Origin: an uncultured Hyphomonas sp.
Lineage (GTDB): Bacteria; Pseudomonadota; Alphaproteobacteria; Caulobacterales; Hyphomonadaceae
Assembly (NCBI RefSeq): GCF_963678875.1
Contig: NZ_OY787456.1
Coordinates: forward strand, 1,054,001 to 1,118,000
DNA: 64,000 nucleotides
Reading direction: 5' to 3'
Part shown: in pieces, positions 25,425-32,969 of the stretch
Layout: every line of letters starts with the position of its first letter
Numbering within the stretch: the first letter of the stretch is position 1
Notes under the pieces: generated by a model
Databases searched by the model: none
Told to the model about the DNA's origin: nothing
The model's input: the letters and a program-made list of their open reading frames with translations, nothing else
Made by a program: the position numbers and the translations under genes

Positions 25425-26504
25425 ATGATTTATAGATTAGTGATTGCATGCATCAGTGTACTGATGTGTGTCTCCGGTGCGAATGCGCAGAATAGTGAGC
25501 GGTGGGAGCAGCGCGGTGGCTGGGCCGTCAGCCATCATGAATCGCCGGAGTTCTGGCGTCTGTACCATTCCCGTGACAGCAGCTTGAAAAGCCTGGTTGC
25601 GCTGGTCTGGGCTGACCGACGGAGCGACATCTCCATGCAGCAGGCCTTTGAAGAGACGAAAGTCAGGCGCGGGGAAATTGATAACTGCCCGGCGCTGATC
25701 ACTGCGGTCACCGAGCCCGAATATGATCCCTATGCGCAAGCGATGCTCGCCCTCACCAAAATCAAGGATCCCGACGCTTATGCCGATATGGACAAGGACC
25801 TGCCCATCATCGGTTACGAGGCGGTTGATAACGCACAGAGCCCGCAGTGCGCGCTGATCGCGCGCGAATTTGTCGGCGGGGCCATGCTGTATGCGTTCGT
25901 TGCGGACGAAACCGGTTCACTGACCACAGAGCTCGGCAAGGTTCGAAGCGCTGTGCATGTGCTGATGGATGATATCAATGAAAAGGAGGCGCCATCGGCG
26001 CAATCGTCTTCGCAGGCAGATGCCGGCATGGCTTGTAAAGGCGCGAAAAAGTATGGCGACTGGGGCGTCGACTGGTCCACGAAATCCGCTGGTGTCTATG
26101 TCCTGAAGCCGCAGTTTCTGGATGCCGCCAAAATGCAGGGTAAGAAGGCGCAGTTGAGCGTGCGCCTCGGTGGCCAGGTCGATGCATTGAAGGGCCGGGA
26201 AGATCCGTATCTGAGCGTGACGATTGCCGCCGAGGAGAATGGGCAAGCGCTTGTTCCTCAGAAAATCTCCCTGAGCGTCGACAGCGAGATCGTGCAGGAG
26301 TGGGGCAAGGGCGGCGCCCAATGGACGGTTCTGTCAGACGGCGCCATCCAGTCGCTGCTTTCCGGAACCAGTGCAGAATTGAGCACAGTCGAACTGGGGC
26401 GGATCCGGTTTGCGCTCGATGGGCTGGAGAACGTCCTCAAACTCGCGGATATCGCCCAGCAAAAAGCGGTCGTCAAAACACGGCTCGGAGAGTGTGATTC
26501 ATGA
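25425..26504 (+). CDS. Exported hypothetical protein
   Basis: About 359 residues from the ATG at 25425, which places an uninterrupted signal peptide (IACISVLMCVSGANAQ) at the N-terminus; GGGAAG lies just upstream. I do not recognise a domain. The mature protein has a mixed alpha/beta profile, three cysteines in the first two-thirds (CPAL, QCAL, ACKGAKK) and one in the last residues (GECDS), so disulfides are possible. It stands alone, convergent with the polyprenyl synthase gene. Confidence 0.7.
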   Translation: MIYRLVIACISVLMCVSGANAQNSERWEQRGGWAVSHHESPEFWRLYHSRDSSLKSLVALVWADRRSDISMQQAFEETKVRRGEIDNCPALITAVTEPEYDPYAQAMLALTKIKDPDAYADMDKDLPIIGYEAVDNAQSPQCALIAREFVGGAMLYAFVADETGSLTTELGKVRSAVHVLMDDINEKEAPSAQSSSQADAGMACKGAKKYGDWGVDWSTKSAGVYVLKPQFLDAAKMQGKKAQLSVRLGGQVDALKGREDPYLSVTIAAEENGQALVPQKISLSVDSEIVQEWGKGGAQWTVLSDGAIQSLLSGTSAELSTVELGRIRFALDGLENVLKLADIAQQKAVVKTRLGECDS

Positions 26505-26524
26505 TGGGGGCGTGAGCCAGAACG

Positions 26525-27538
26525 CTAGTAGACGCGGCTGACGCAGAAGTCGGCGAGGTCGATCAGGGCTTCGCGATGTGGCGAATCCGGCAGGTTGCGC
26601 AGGGCGCCCTTGGCCATCGCGGCATAGGCTTCGGCTTCCTGAACAGTGGCCTCGGCAGCGCCGGTCGCGCGGATGAGGTGCACCGCGTGGGCGAGGTCTG
26701 CGTCTTCCTGCGTATCCGGGTTCATGGCCCGGTCCCAGAAGGCGCGGTCTTCGTCAGAGCCGCGGCGCTTGGCGATGATCACGGGAAGGGTGATCTTGCA
26801 CTCGCGGAAATCGTCGCCGACCGACTTGCCGATGACAGAGGTCGTGCCGCCATAGTCCAGCACATCGTCGATGATCTGGAAGGCGAGGCCGAGATTCTTG
26901 CCATAGGTCGCGAAAGCGTGGGCGTGCTCGTCGCCGCCGGCCGACATCGCGCCGGTTTCGGCAGCCGCTTCGAACAGGGCGCCGGTCTTGGCCTCGACGA
27001 TGGCGAGGTATTCCTCGGTTGGCAGGTCGCGGGCGTTCATCGCAGCCAGCTGGCGCACTTCGCCTTCAGCAATCGTGGTGGAGGCCGTCGCCAGCTTGTC
27101 CAGGATGGCAAGGCTGCGGGTTTCGACCAGCAGGTTGAAGGCGCGGGCGAACAGGAAGTCACCGACCAGGATGGAGGCGCTGTTGCCCCAGATCGCCTTG
27201 GCGGCGGGCTTGCCGCGGCGCAGGTCGCTCTCGTCCACCACATCGTCGTGCAGCAGGGTGGCGGTGTGGATGAATTCCACAGCTGCGGCCAGCACATGGG
27301 TGGCATTGTTCGGCTTGCCCACGGCATGGGCGGCCATCAGGGTCAGCATCGGACGCAGGCGCTTGCCGCCGGCCGAGACGATGTAACCAGAAAGATCCGG
27401 AATGACGGCAACAGGGCTCGCGGCGCGGGAGGCGAGAATCTTCTCGACTTCGGTGAGGTCGTCGGCCACCAGCGCCTGCATACGGTCCACCACCGAGCCG
27501 GAGGCAGCCTTGCCTTTCGGTTTGGGGGACAGGGTCAA
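26525..27538 (-). CDS. ispB: Long-chain polyprenyl (octaprenyl/decaprenyl) diphosphate synthase
   Basis: About 337 residues. The first aspartate-rich motif is LLHDDVVDESD and the second is IIDDVLDYGG. The enzyme condenses IPP units onto FPP to build the ubiquinone side chain. The start is probably the TTG at 27538, which has GGAG 8 bases upstream; the frame runs back to 27574 but with no better start. Its C-terminal helices (LIDLADFCVSRVY) are typical of the family. Chain length cannot be read reliably. Confidence 0.88.
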   Translation of the reverse strand: MTLSPKPKGKAASGSVVDRMQALVADDLTEVEKILASRAASPVAVIPDLSGYIVSAGGKRLRPMLTLMAAHAVGKPNNATHVLAAAVEFIHTATLLHDDVVDESDLRRGKPAAKAIWGNSASILVGDFLFARAFNLLVETRSLAILDKLATASTTIAEGEVRQLAAMNARDLPTEEYLAIVEAKTGALFEAAAETGAMSAGGDEHAHAFATYGKNLGLAFQIIDDVLDYGGTTSVIGKSVGDDFRECKITLPVIIAKRRGSDEDRAFWDRAMNPDTQEDADLAHAVHLIRATGAAEATVQEAEAYAAMAKGALRNLPDSPHREALIDLADFCVSRVY

Positions 27539-27696
27539 GCGGAGCACTCCGATACAGTCGCAGGTTAGGTGCAATTAGGCTTAAGCGAGCGGAGAGGCAA
27601 GAACGACGTGGCACCGGGCCGCAGCAGTACCTGCACAATTTGCCGTGATTACGGAAATGCTGGCCGATCGGCAGGGTTGCAGGTTAGGTTGCCCGC

Positions 27697-28191
27697 ATGA
27701 AGCATCTCGTCATGTGTTCCGCGATCGTGCTGGTGGCAGCCTGCGCCAGTACGCCCGCCTACGGGCCCGCCGCCAAATCCGGCGCCATGGGCTATGAATC
27801 CCTGCAGATCGAGAATGACCGGTTCCGGGTTTCCTACACCGATACGGACGCCGCAAAGGCTCGTGACAGGGCGCTGCTGCGCGCCGCTGAGGTCACGCTG
27901 GAGCAGGGCAAGGAGTGGTTCGAGGTGACCAGTTCCTATTCCTCCGACGAATCGGTGCGGGACAGCGGCAGCCGGACCTCGGTCAGCATTGGCGGATCGA
28001 CCGGCTCTTATGGCCGCTCCAGCGTGGGTGTGGGCGTCGGGATCGGCTTCCCGCTGGGCGGGTCCAGCAGCAGCGGCAAGGTGACCGAAGTGCTGGAGAT
28101 CAAGGTCGGCTCGGGCGACAAGCCGGACCGTCCGAACATCTATGACGCCCGGTCTGTCGACATAAACCTCCGGGGCTCAGCGACTTCCTGA
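27697..28191 (+). CDS. CC0125/CC1285-type lipoprotein
   Basis: The 164-residue protein has a clear lipobox (VLVAACAS, Cys16). A glycine/serine-rich region (GGSTGSYGRSSVGVGVGIG) and the C-terminal IYDARSVDINL segment resemble the Caulobacter CC0125/CC1285 lipoprotein family, whose function is unknown. Its stop overlaps the next start by one base (TGATG), so it is translated together with the DUF2007 protein. Confidence 0.78.
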   Translation: MKHLVMCSAIVLVAACASTPAYGPAAKSGAMGYESLQIENDRFRVSYTDTDAAKARDRALLRAAEVTLEQGKEWFEVTSSYSSDESVRDSGSRTSVSIGGSTGSYGRSSVGVGVGIGFPLGGSSSSGKVTEVLEIKVGSGDKPDRPNIYDARSVDINLRGSATS

Positions 28192-28397
28192 TGGAGGAGG
28201 TTTTCCGGACCAATGACCTGATCAAGCTGAGCTATGTGGAGCATCTGCTGCAGGAAGCGGGTATCGACTATTTCGTGGCCGACCAGCACATTTCCGCCGT
28301 CGAGGGCAATATCGGCGCCTTTCCGCGCCGGGTGATGGTGCAGGCGGCCGTGAAAGAGCATGCGCTGGCGGCGCTGGCCGGGGTCGAGAAGGGATGA
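28191..28397 (+). CDS. DUF2007 domain protein
   Basis: The 68-residue protein matches DUF2007, a small alpha/beta fold proposed to act in signalling: EVFRTNDLIKLSYVEHLLQE, then ISAVEGNIGAFPRRVMV. It overlaps the lipoprotein upstream by one base and the methyltransferase downstream by four (ATGA). The three thus form an operon, although no shared function is evident. Confidence 0.82.
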   Translation: MEEVFRTNDLIKLSYVEHLLQEAGIDYFVADQHISAVEGNIGAFPRRVMVQAAVKEHALAALAGVEKG

Positions 28398-29116
28398 CCA
28401 CCGAGGACACGGTCTATCAGGGCCGGGTGCACCTGGTTCAGCCTGAACAGGGCTTCCGGGCGGGCACGGATTCGCTGCTTCTGGCGGCGGCGCTGACGTG
28501 CCGGCCGGGCGGCGAAGCGCTGGAAATCGGCTGCGGATGCGGCGGGGCGTTGCTCCCTGCGGCGTATCGTATGGACGACGTCCGCCTGACCGGACTGGAC
28601 CTCGACATGACTATGGCGGACCTGGCCCGCACGGGCGCGGACCGCAACGGATTTGCCGGACGGGTCACGGTCGAGACCGGTGAGGCCTCCGACTGGGTCC
28701 GCGCCCACGAGAACCGGTTCGACCTCGTTTTTGCCAATCCACCGTATTTCGAGCCCGGGCGGATCTCGGCGCCGGGCGAGGGCAAGGCGGACGCGTATAT
28801 CGAGACGCTGGACCTTGCCGGCTGGATCAAGGCGATGGCCTTCGCGGCAAAGCCCCGGGCGCCGCTGGTGATGATCCACCGCGCCGCCGAGCTCGCGCGC
28901 ATCCTTGCCAGTTTCGATCGCCAGACCGGAGAGATCACCGTCCTGCCGATCGCCTCGAAACCGGGCGAGGAGGCGCGCCGGGTGCTGGTACGCGGGCGCA
29001 AGGGGCTGAAACGCGGGCCGGTGCGCCTGCTGGCGCCGCTGGTGACCCACCAGCCGGACGGTTCAGCCAGCCCGGCGCTGGAAGCCATCCGCCGGGGCGA
29101 ACCGGTCGCGTGGTAG
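28394..29116 (+). CDS. TrmN6-like tRNA1(Val) adenine-N6 methyltransferase
   Basis: The 240-residue class I SAM-dependent methyltransferase has motif I in LEIGCGCGG and the catalytic NPPY motif in VFANPPYF, diagnostic of N6-adenine methylation. The family (YfiC/TrmN6) modifies A37 of tRNA1-Val. It starts inside the DUF2007 stop. A different target RNA or protein cannot be ruled out. Confidence 0.85.
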   Translation: MTTEDTVYQGRVHLVQPEQGFRAGTDSLLLAAALTCRPGGEALEIGCGCGGALLPAAYRMDDVRLTGLDLDMTMADLARTGADRNGFAGRVTVETGEASDWVRAHENRFDLVFANPPYFEPGRISAPGEGKADAYIETLDLAGWIKAMAFAAKPRAPLVMIHRAAELARILASFDRQTGEITVLPIASKPGEEARRVLVRGRKGLKRGPVRLLAPLVTHQPDGSASPALEAIRRGEPVAW

Positions 29117-29187
29117 GGCCCTGTTCCGTCTTGTGTTATCGTTGTCTGCCCCCATTTCAGTCCGGAGGGGCAGGAAGGAACCCTGAA

Positions 29188-29295
29188 ATGTTCGGAATTC
29201 TGTTCTGGAGCTTCCTGATCGTTGGCCTGATCGTTGCGGGGCTGGGCTTCACCAGCATGTACCGGCGGCGGGATGACCGCGACGGCCCCAACTGA
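29188..29295 (+). CDS. Small single-span membrane protein, copy 1
   Basis: A 35-residue protein with one hydrophobic span (MFGILFWSFLIVGLIVAGLG) and a charged tail (MYRRRDDRDGPN), so the tail is probably cytoplasmic. The strong ribosome site GGAAGGAA at 29173-29180 supports translation of this short frame. It is followed after 11 bases by a similar small protein. Function unknown. Confidence 0.65.
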   Translation: MFGILFWSFLIVGLIVAGLGFTSMYRRRDDRDGPN

Positions 29296-29306
29296 GGAGA
29301 CGCTTC

Positions 29307-29444
29307 GTGTTTGCTGCCCTGTTCTGGCTGTTCCTGCTGACCGGCGTTTTCGTCGCCATGATGGGCCATTCCGGTTTCTACCGCCTCGTCACCGGCCGCG
29401 ACGGCGGCTCCATGGACCATCCGGATTCTCGCGGCAGTTTCTGA
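29307..29444 (+). CDS. Small single-span membrane protein, copy 2
   Basis: A 45-residue protein from a GTG start with GAGGAG upstream. It opens MFAALFWLFLLTGVFVAMMG and continues HSGFYRLVTGRDGG. It resembles copy 1 in length, span and the (F/Y)YR motif after the membrane segment, so the two look like a tandem duplication. Function unknown; a role in a membrane complex is inference. Confidence 0.6.
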   Translation: MFAALFWLFLLTGVFVAMMGHSGFYRLVTGRDGGSMDHPDSRGSF

Positions 29445-29470
29445 ACGCACGCCTGCGCTTGCGCCGCTGC

Positions 29471-29485
29471 ACTAGCAAGGCTAGT
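29471..29485 (+). other. Short perfect hairpin upstream of glyQ
   Basis: ACTAGC, loop AAG, GCTAGT. It lies 32 bases before the glyQ ATG. It is too short for a strong terminator and lacks a T run; it may be an operator or leader hairpin. Confidence 0.35.
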
Positions 29486-29517
29486 CCGGCAGGGAAATTT
29501 TCCAACGGAACAGACCC

Positions 29518-30429
29518 ATGTCCGCACCCAAGGCCCCAAAAGCCGCTGCCAAACCGAAATCCTTCCAGGACCTGATCCTGACGCTCCAGAATTACTGGGC
29601 GGAGCAGGGCTGTGCCGTGCTGCAGCCCTACGACATGGAAGTCGGCGCCGGGACGCTGCACCCGGCCACCGTGCTGCGCGCGCTCGGCCCGAAGAACTGG
29701 CGGGCGGCATACGTCCAGCCGTCGCGCCGTCCGAAGGATGCGCGCTATGGCGAGAACCCGAACCGTCTCGGCCACTATTACCAGTTCCAGGTCATCCTGA
29801 AGCCGAACCCGGACAATCTGCAGGATCTGTATCTGGAGAGCCTCTACAAGATCGGCATCGACCCGACCGTCCACGATATCCGCTTCGTCGAGGATGACTG
29901 GGAGAACCCGACCGTCGGCGCCTGGGGCCTCGGTTGGGAGGTCTGGTGCGACGGGATGGAAGTCAGCCAGTACACCTATTTCCAGCAGGTCGGCGGCCTC
30001 GATGTGCGGCCTGTTTCCGGCGAGCTGACCTACGGCCTCGAACGCCTCGCCATGTATGTCTTCGGCGTCGATAATGTCTACGACCTGCCGTACAATGATC
30101 CGGACTCTGACGTTCCGCTGACCTATGGCGATGTGTTCCTTGAGAATGAGCGCCAGCAGTCTGCCTTCAATTTCGAATTCTCCGATGTCGAGATGCTGAA
30201 GCGCTGGTTTGCCGATTGCGAGAACCAGTCGAATGCCCTGCGGGCGGCCGGCAAGCCGCTGCCGGCCTATGACTATGCGCTGAAGGCATCGCACACCTTC
30301 AACCTGATCGACGCCCGCGGCGCGATCAGCCCGACAGAGCGGCAGGCCTATATCGGCCGCGTCCGCGACCTTGCCCGCGGCGCCGCTGAACAATGGGCCG
30401 AGCAGGAAGACGCCCGGGCCGGGGGATGA
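29518..30429 (+). CDS. glyQ: Glycyl-tRNA synthetase alpha subunit
   Basis: The 303-residue catalytic subunit of the alpha2beta2 bacterial glycyl-tRNA synthetase. Hallmarks are SFQDLILTLQNYWAEQGCAV, QPYDMEVGAGTLHPATVLRA and the class II active-site segments LGHYYQFQVILKP and GLGWEVWCDGMEVSQ. Its stop overlaps the DUF2314 start (ATGA). The beta subunit gene glyS is normally next; here it follows only at 32970, after two unrelated genes. Confidence 0.96.
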   Translation: MSAPKAPKAAAKPKSFQDLILTLQNYWAEQGCAVLQPYDMEVGAGTLHPATVLRALGPKNWRAAYVQPSRRPKDARYGENPNRLGHYYQFQVILKPNPDNLQDLYLESLYKIGIDPTVHDIRFVEDDWENPTVGAWGLGWEVWCDGMEVSQYTYFQQVGGLDVRPVSGELTYGLERLAMYVFGVDNVYDLPYNDPDSDVPLTYGDVFLENERQQSAFNFEFSDVEMLKRWFADCENQSNALRAAGKPLPAYDYALKASHTFNLIDARGAISPTERQAYIGRVRDLARGAAEQWAEQEDARAGG

Positions 30430-30911
30430 GGGCGCCGGGTCTCCTCGCGGCACTGGCTTTGCTCGCAGCATGCGGCGGGGAACGTGTTGCCGAAGAAGGC
30501 CCGCCACCCCTCTACAAATATACGGCGCTGAAAGAGGCTGTCGCGGATGCCCGCGAGACGCTGCCCGTCTTCTGGGAAGCCTATGAGTCCGGCAATCCGG
30601 CCTATTCCGATTTTGCGCTGAATGTGACGACGCTGTCTGAGCGCTACACGGAAGAACATGTCTGGCTGGTCGATGTCCGCCAGGTGAATGGCGAGCATTA
30701 TGCCGGTGTCATTCCGGAAGATCGTGAAATCAGGGATGGGCTGACGCCAGGCTACATGATCGCTTTCCTGCCGGAGCACATTGCCGACTGGCGGTTCAGG
30801 GAAGATGGAAAATTCCGCGGCGCCTACACGACGCGGGCCATGATGAATCTGGCCCCGGATGCCAACATCGAAAATATCCGCGCCATGTTCCACGACTCGC
30901 CTGTGCCCTGA
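30426..30911 (+). CDS. DUF2314 lipoprotein
   Basis: About 161 residues. The lipobox LLAACGG puts the mature protein at a membrane. The body matches DUF2314: EEHVWLVDVRQVNGEHYAGV, then HIADWRFREDGKFRGAYTTR. The start ATG overlaps the glyQ stop, so it is co-translated with glyQ. DUF2314 has no established activity. It lies in the same direction as the caspase-WD40 gene, 94 bases upstream. Confidence 0.8.
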   Translation: MRAPGLLAALALLAACGGERVAEEGPPPLYKYTALKEAVADARETLPVFWEAYESGNPAYSDFALNVTTLSERYTEEHVWLVDVRQVNGEHYAGVIPEDREIRDGLTPGYMIAFLPEHIADWRFREDGKFRGAYTTRAMMNLAPDANIENIRAMFHDSPVP

Positions 30912-31005
30912 GCCCTGCGCAGCCTTCTGCGGTGGCAGACACAACAAGGTTTGACTTGGTCTGGTACGGGCATCGGGGTAACCTTCCTGCGTGGGAGGAA
31001 TTCAG

Positions 31006-32862
31006 ATGTTCCGGACGATCTGCCTGCTGTTGATTTCGGCCTGCCTGCCGCTGGCGGTGGCCGCGGAAACCAATCGCGCCTTCATCGTCGGGGTCGGTGA
31101 CTATGCCGAGCTGACCGACCTGCAGAAGACGATTGGCGACGCGAACGGGTATTCCGGCGTGTTTGCCGATGACCTCGGCTTCGACGTCACGCCGCTGATC
31201 AATCCCGATACAGATACGTTCCTGGAACAGTTCGACGCCTTCCTGCAGTCCATCGAGCCGGGCGATCGGGTGGCGTTCATCTTCTCCGGTCATGGCTGGT
31301 CGGATGGCGGACAGAACTATCTGGCCCTGTCGGATGCGCCGCATCAAAGCTCGCTGCTCGGCTTGCGCAAGCGGACGATCTCGCTGAGCGAGGAAATCCT
31401 TGATGAAATTCGCGCCCGGCAGCCGGAAATGGTGTTCGCGGTGATCGATGCCTGCCGGGACAATCCGTTCGACACCGGCACGCGCAGCATGACCAAGGGC
31501 ATGGCCCGCACCGGCATCACCACGGATACGCTGGTCGTCTATGCCGCTGGCGCAAACCAGATGGCGCTGGACCGACTCGGCCCGGAAGATGAGGCGCCGT
31601 ATTCGGTGTTCACGCGCAGCCTGCTGCCGAAGCTGAGCGACCCGAATTTCCCTCTGTCGTTTGCTGTCGGTGAGGCGAGCGAGGAAGTGGCCGAACTCGC
31701 CGCCAGTGTTGAGCACACGCAGAAGCCGGCGGTGTATTCCGACGTCGATCCCCGCTTCTGCTTTTCCGGCCGGTGCCAGTTTGGCGAGGTGGATCAGGAA
31801 ACCAAGGACTGGATCTACATTTCCAGCGAAGGCTACACGGAAGTAGACAAGTGCGAGAAGTACAAGCGCTATCTGGAGAAGTATCCGGATGGCCGCTTTG
31901 CCGGTCCGGCCAGGCAGAGTCTTGCGAGCGCGCCCTGCGCCGGTACGCGGCTGCGGTTCAAGCAGATTGCCTGGTATGCCGATCTGGCTGGGCATGCCGA
32001 TGAGGTTTATGGACTCGACTACAGCCCCAGCGGGCGGTTCCTTGCCACAGCGTCGGCCGACAAGACGGCCCGTCTCTGGATCGTGGGGATGACCCCGACC
32101 CTGTTCGGCCAGTTCACGGAGTTTACCGGTCATACCGATGCCTTGCTGTCGGTCCGTTTCAGCCCGGACGAAGAGTATATCGTCACGACCTCCATGGACG
32201 ATACGGCCCGTCTCTGGCGCGCGACAGGCGGTGAGGCCGTGCGCGTGCTGCGCGGGCATGAGGGCGATGTCGCCTATGCTGACTTCAGCCCGGACGGAAA
32301 ACGCGTGGCGACCGGCGGCTATGACAACACAGTGCGTGTTTGGGATGCTGCGACGGGCGAGGAACTTCTGAAAATTGCGGTGCATTCCGCTGCAGTCCGC
32401 TCCGTCCGGTACAGTCCGGATGGCCGCCAGCTGCTGACAGCTTCGAATGATGGCACAGTCCGCTTGTTCAATGCGGAAACGGGCGCACTGGTCCGCACGG
32501 TCGAATCCGGCGCCGTGCCGGCCAGTTATGCGGAGTTCGATGCGGAGGGAGACAGGATTGTGGTCTCGTCCCTCGACCGTACGGCGCATGTCTGGGGAGA
32601 CGGAGACCAGCCGCGCATCCTGGCCGGACATGAGAAAGCCCTGTGGAATGCTGCGTTCAGCCCCGACGGCGAAATGGTCGTGACCAGTGCGAGTGATTTT
32701 TCGGGGCGTTTGTGGGACGGGGTGACGGGAGCGGAACTGGCGCTCATCCAGAGTTTCTCCGGTTCCGGCGCCAATTGGGTGGATTTCTCGCCCGACGGCA
32801 AAAGGGTTGCGGTGGCGATGCGGCAGGGCAATCCGCAGCTCTGGGAACTTACTTATGAATGA
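31006..32862 (+). CDS. Exported caspase-like peptidase (C14) fused to WD40 repeats
   Basis: The 618-residue protein starts at the ATG at 31006, with GGAGGAA at 30994-31000. A signal peptide (about residues 1-20, ending AVAA) is followed by a caspase p20-like domain (about 22-260). Both catalytic residues are present: His96 in FIFSGHGWS and Cys150 in VIDACRDNPF. A short linker with cysteines precedes about seven WD40 blades (residues about 320-618), for example ATASADKTARLW and VTTSMDDTARLW. Prokaryotic caspase homologs are usually arginine- or lysine-specific peptidases and the propeller probably recruits a substrate or partner. It is inserted between glyQ and glyS. Confidence 0.9.
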   Translation: MFRTICLLLISACLPLAVAAETNRAFIVGVGDYAELTDLQKTIGDANGYSGVFADDLGFDVTPLINPDTDTFLEQFDAFLQSIEPGDRVAFIFSGHGWSDGGQNYLALSDAPHQSSLLGLRKRTISLSEEILDEIRARQPEMVFAVIDACRDNPFDTGTRSMTKGMARTGITTDTLVVYAAGANQMALDRLGPEDEAPYSVFTRSLLPKLSDPNFPLSFAVGEASEEVAELAASVEHTQKPAVYSDVDPRFCFSGRCQFGEVDQETKDWIYISSEGYTEVDKCEKYKRYLEKYPDGRFAGPARQSLASAPCAGTRLRFKQIAWYADLAGHADEVYGLDYSPSGRFLATASADKTARLWIVGMTPTLFGQFTEFTGHTDALLSVRFSPDEEYIVTTSMDDTARLWRATGGEAVRVLRGHEGDVAYADFSPDGKRVATGGYDNTVRVWDAATGEELLKIAVHSAAVRSVRYSPDGRQLLTASNDGTVRLFNAETGALVRTVESGAVPASYAEFDAEGDRIVVSSLDRTAHVWGDGDQPRILAGHEKALWNAAFSPDGEMVVTSASDFSGRLWDGVTGAELALIQSFSGSGANWVDFSPDGKRVAVAMRQGNPQLWELTYE

Positions 32863-32969
32863 GGTTGCTGCCGGCTGTGGGCGGTCTTAACGGCAGGCTA
32901 CCGCTTGACCCGTGTGCGGGCGCCTGTAAGCCGTGGCGGTCTTATCTTTCCTGACAAATGCAGGGCATT

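Noticed and set aside
25223..25435. Possible 70-codon gene before the exported hypothetical
   Set aside because: Overlaps the start of the next gene and has an arginine-rich translation without a ribosome site.
30796..32631. Minus-strand open frame of about 611 codons
   Set aside because: Antisense to the caspase-WD40 gene, which has signal peptide, catalytic dyad and repeats.
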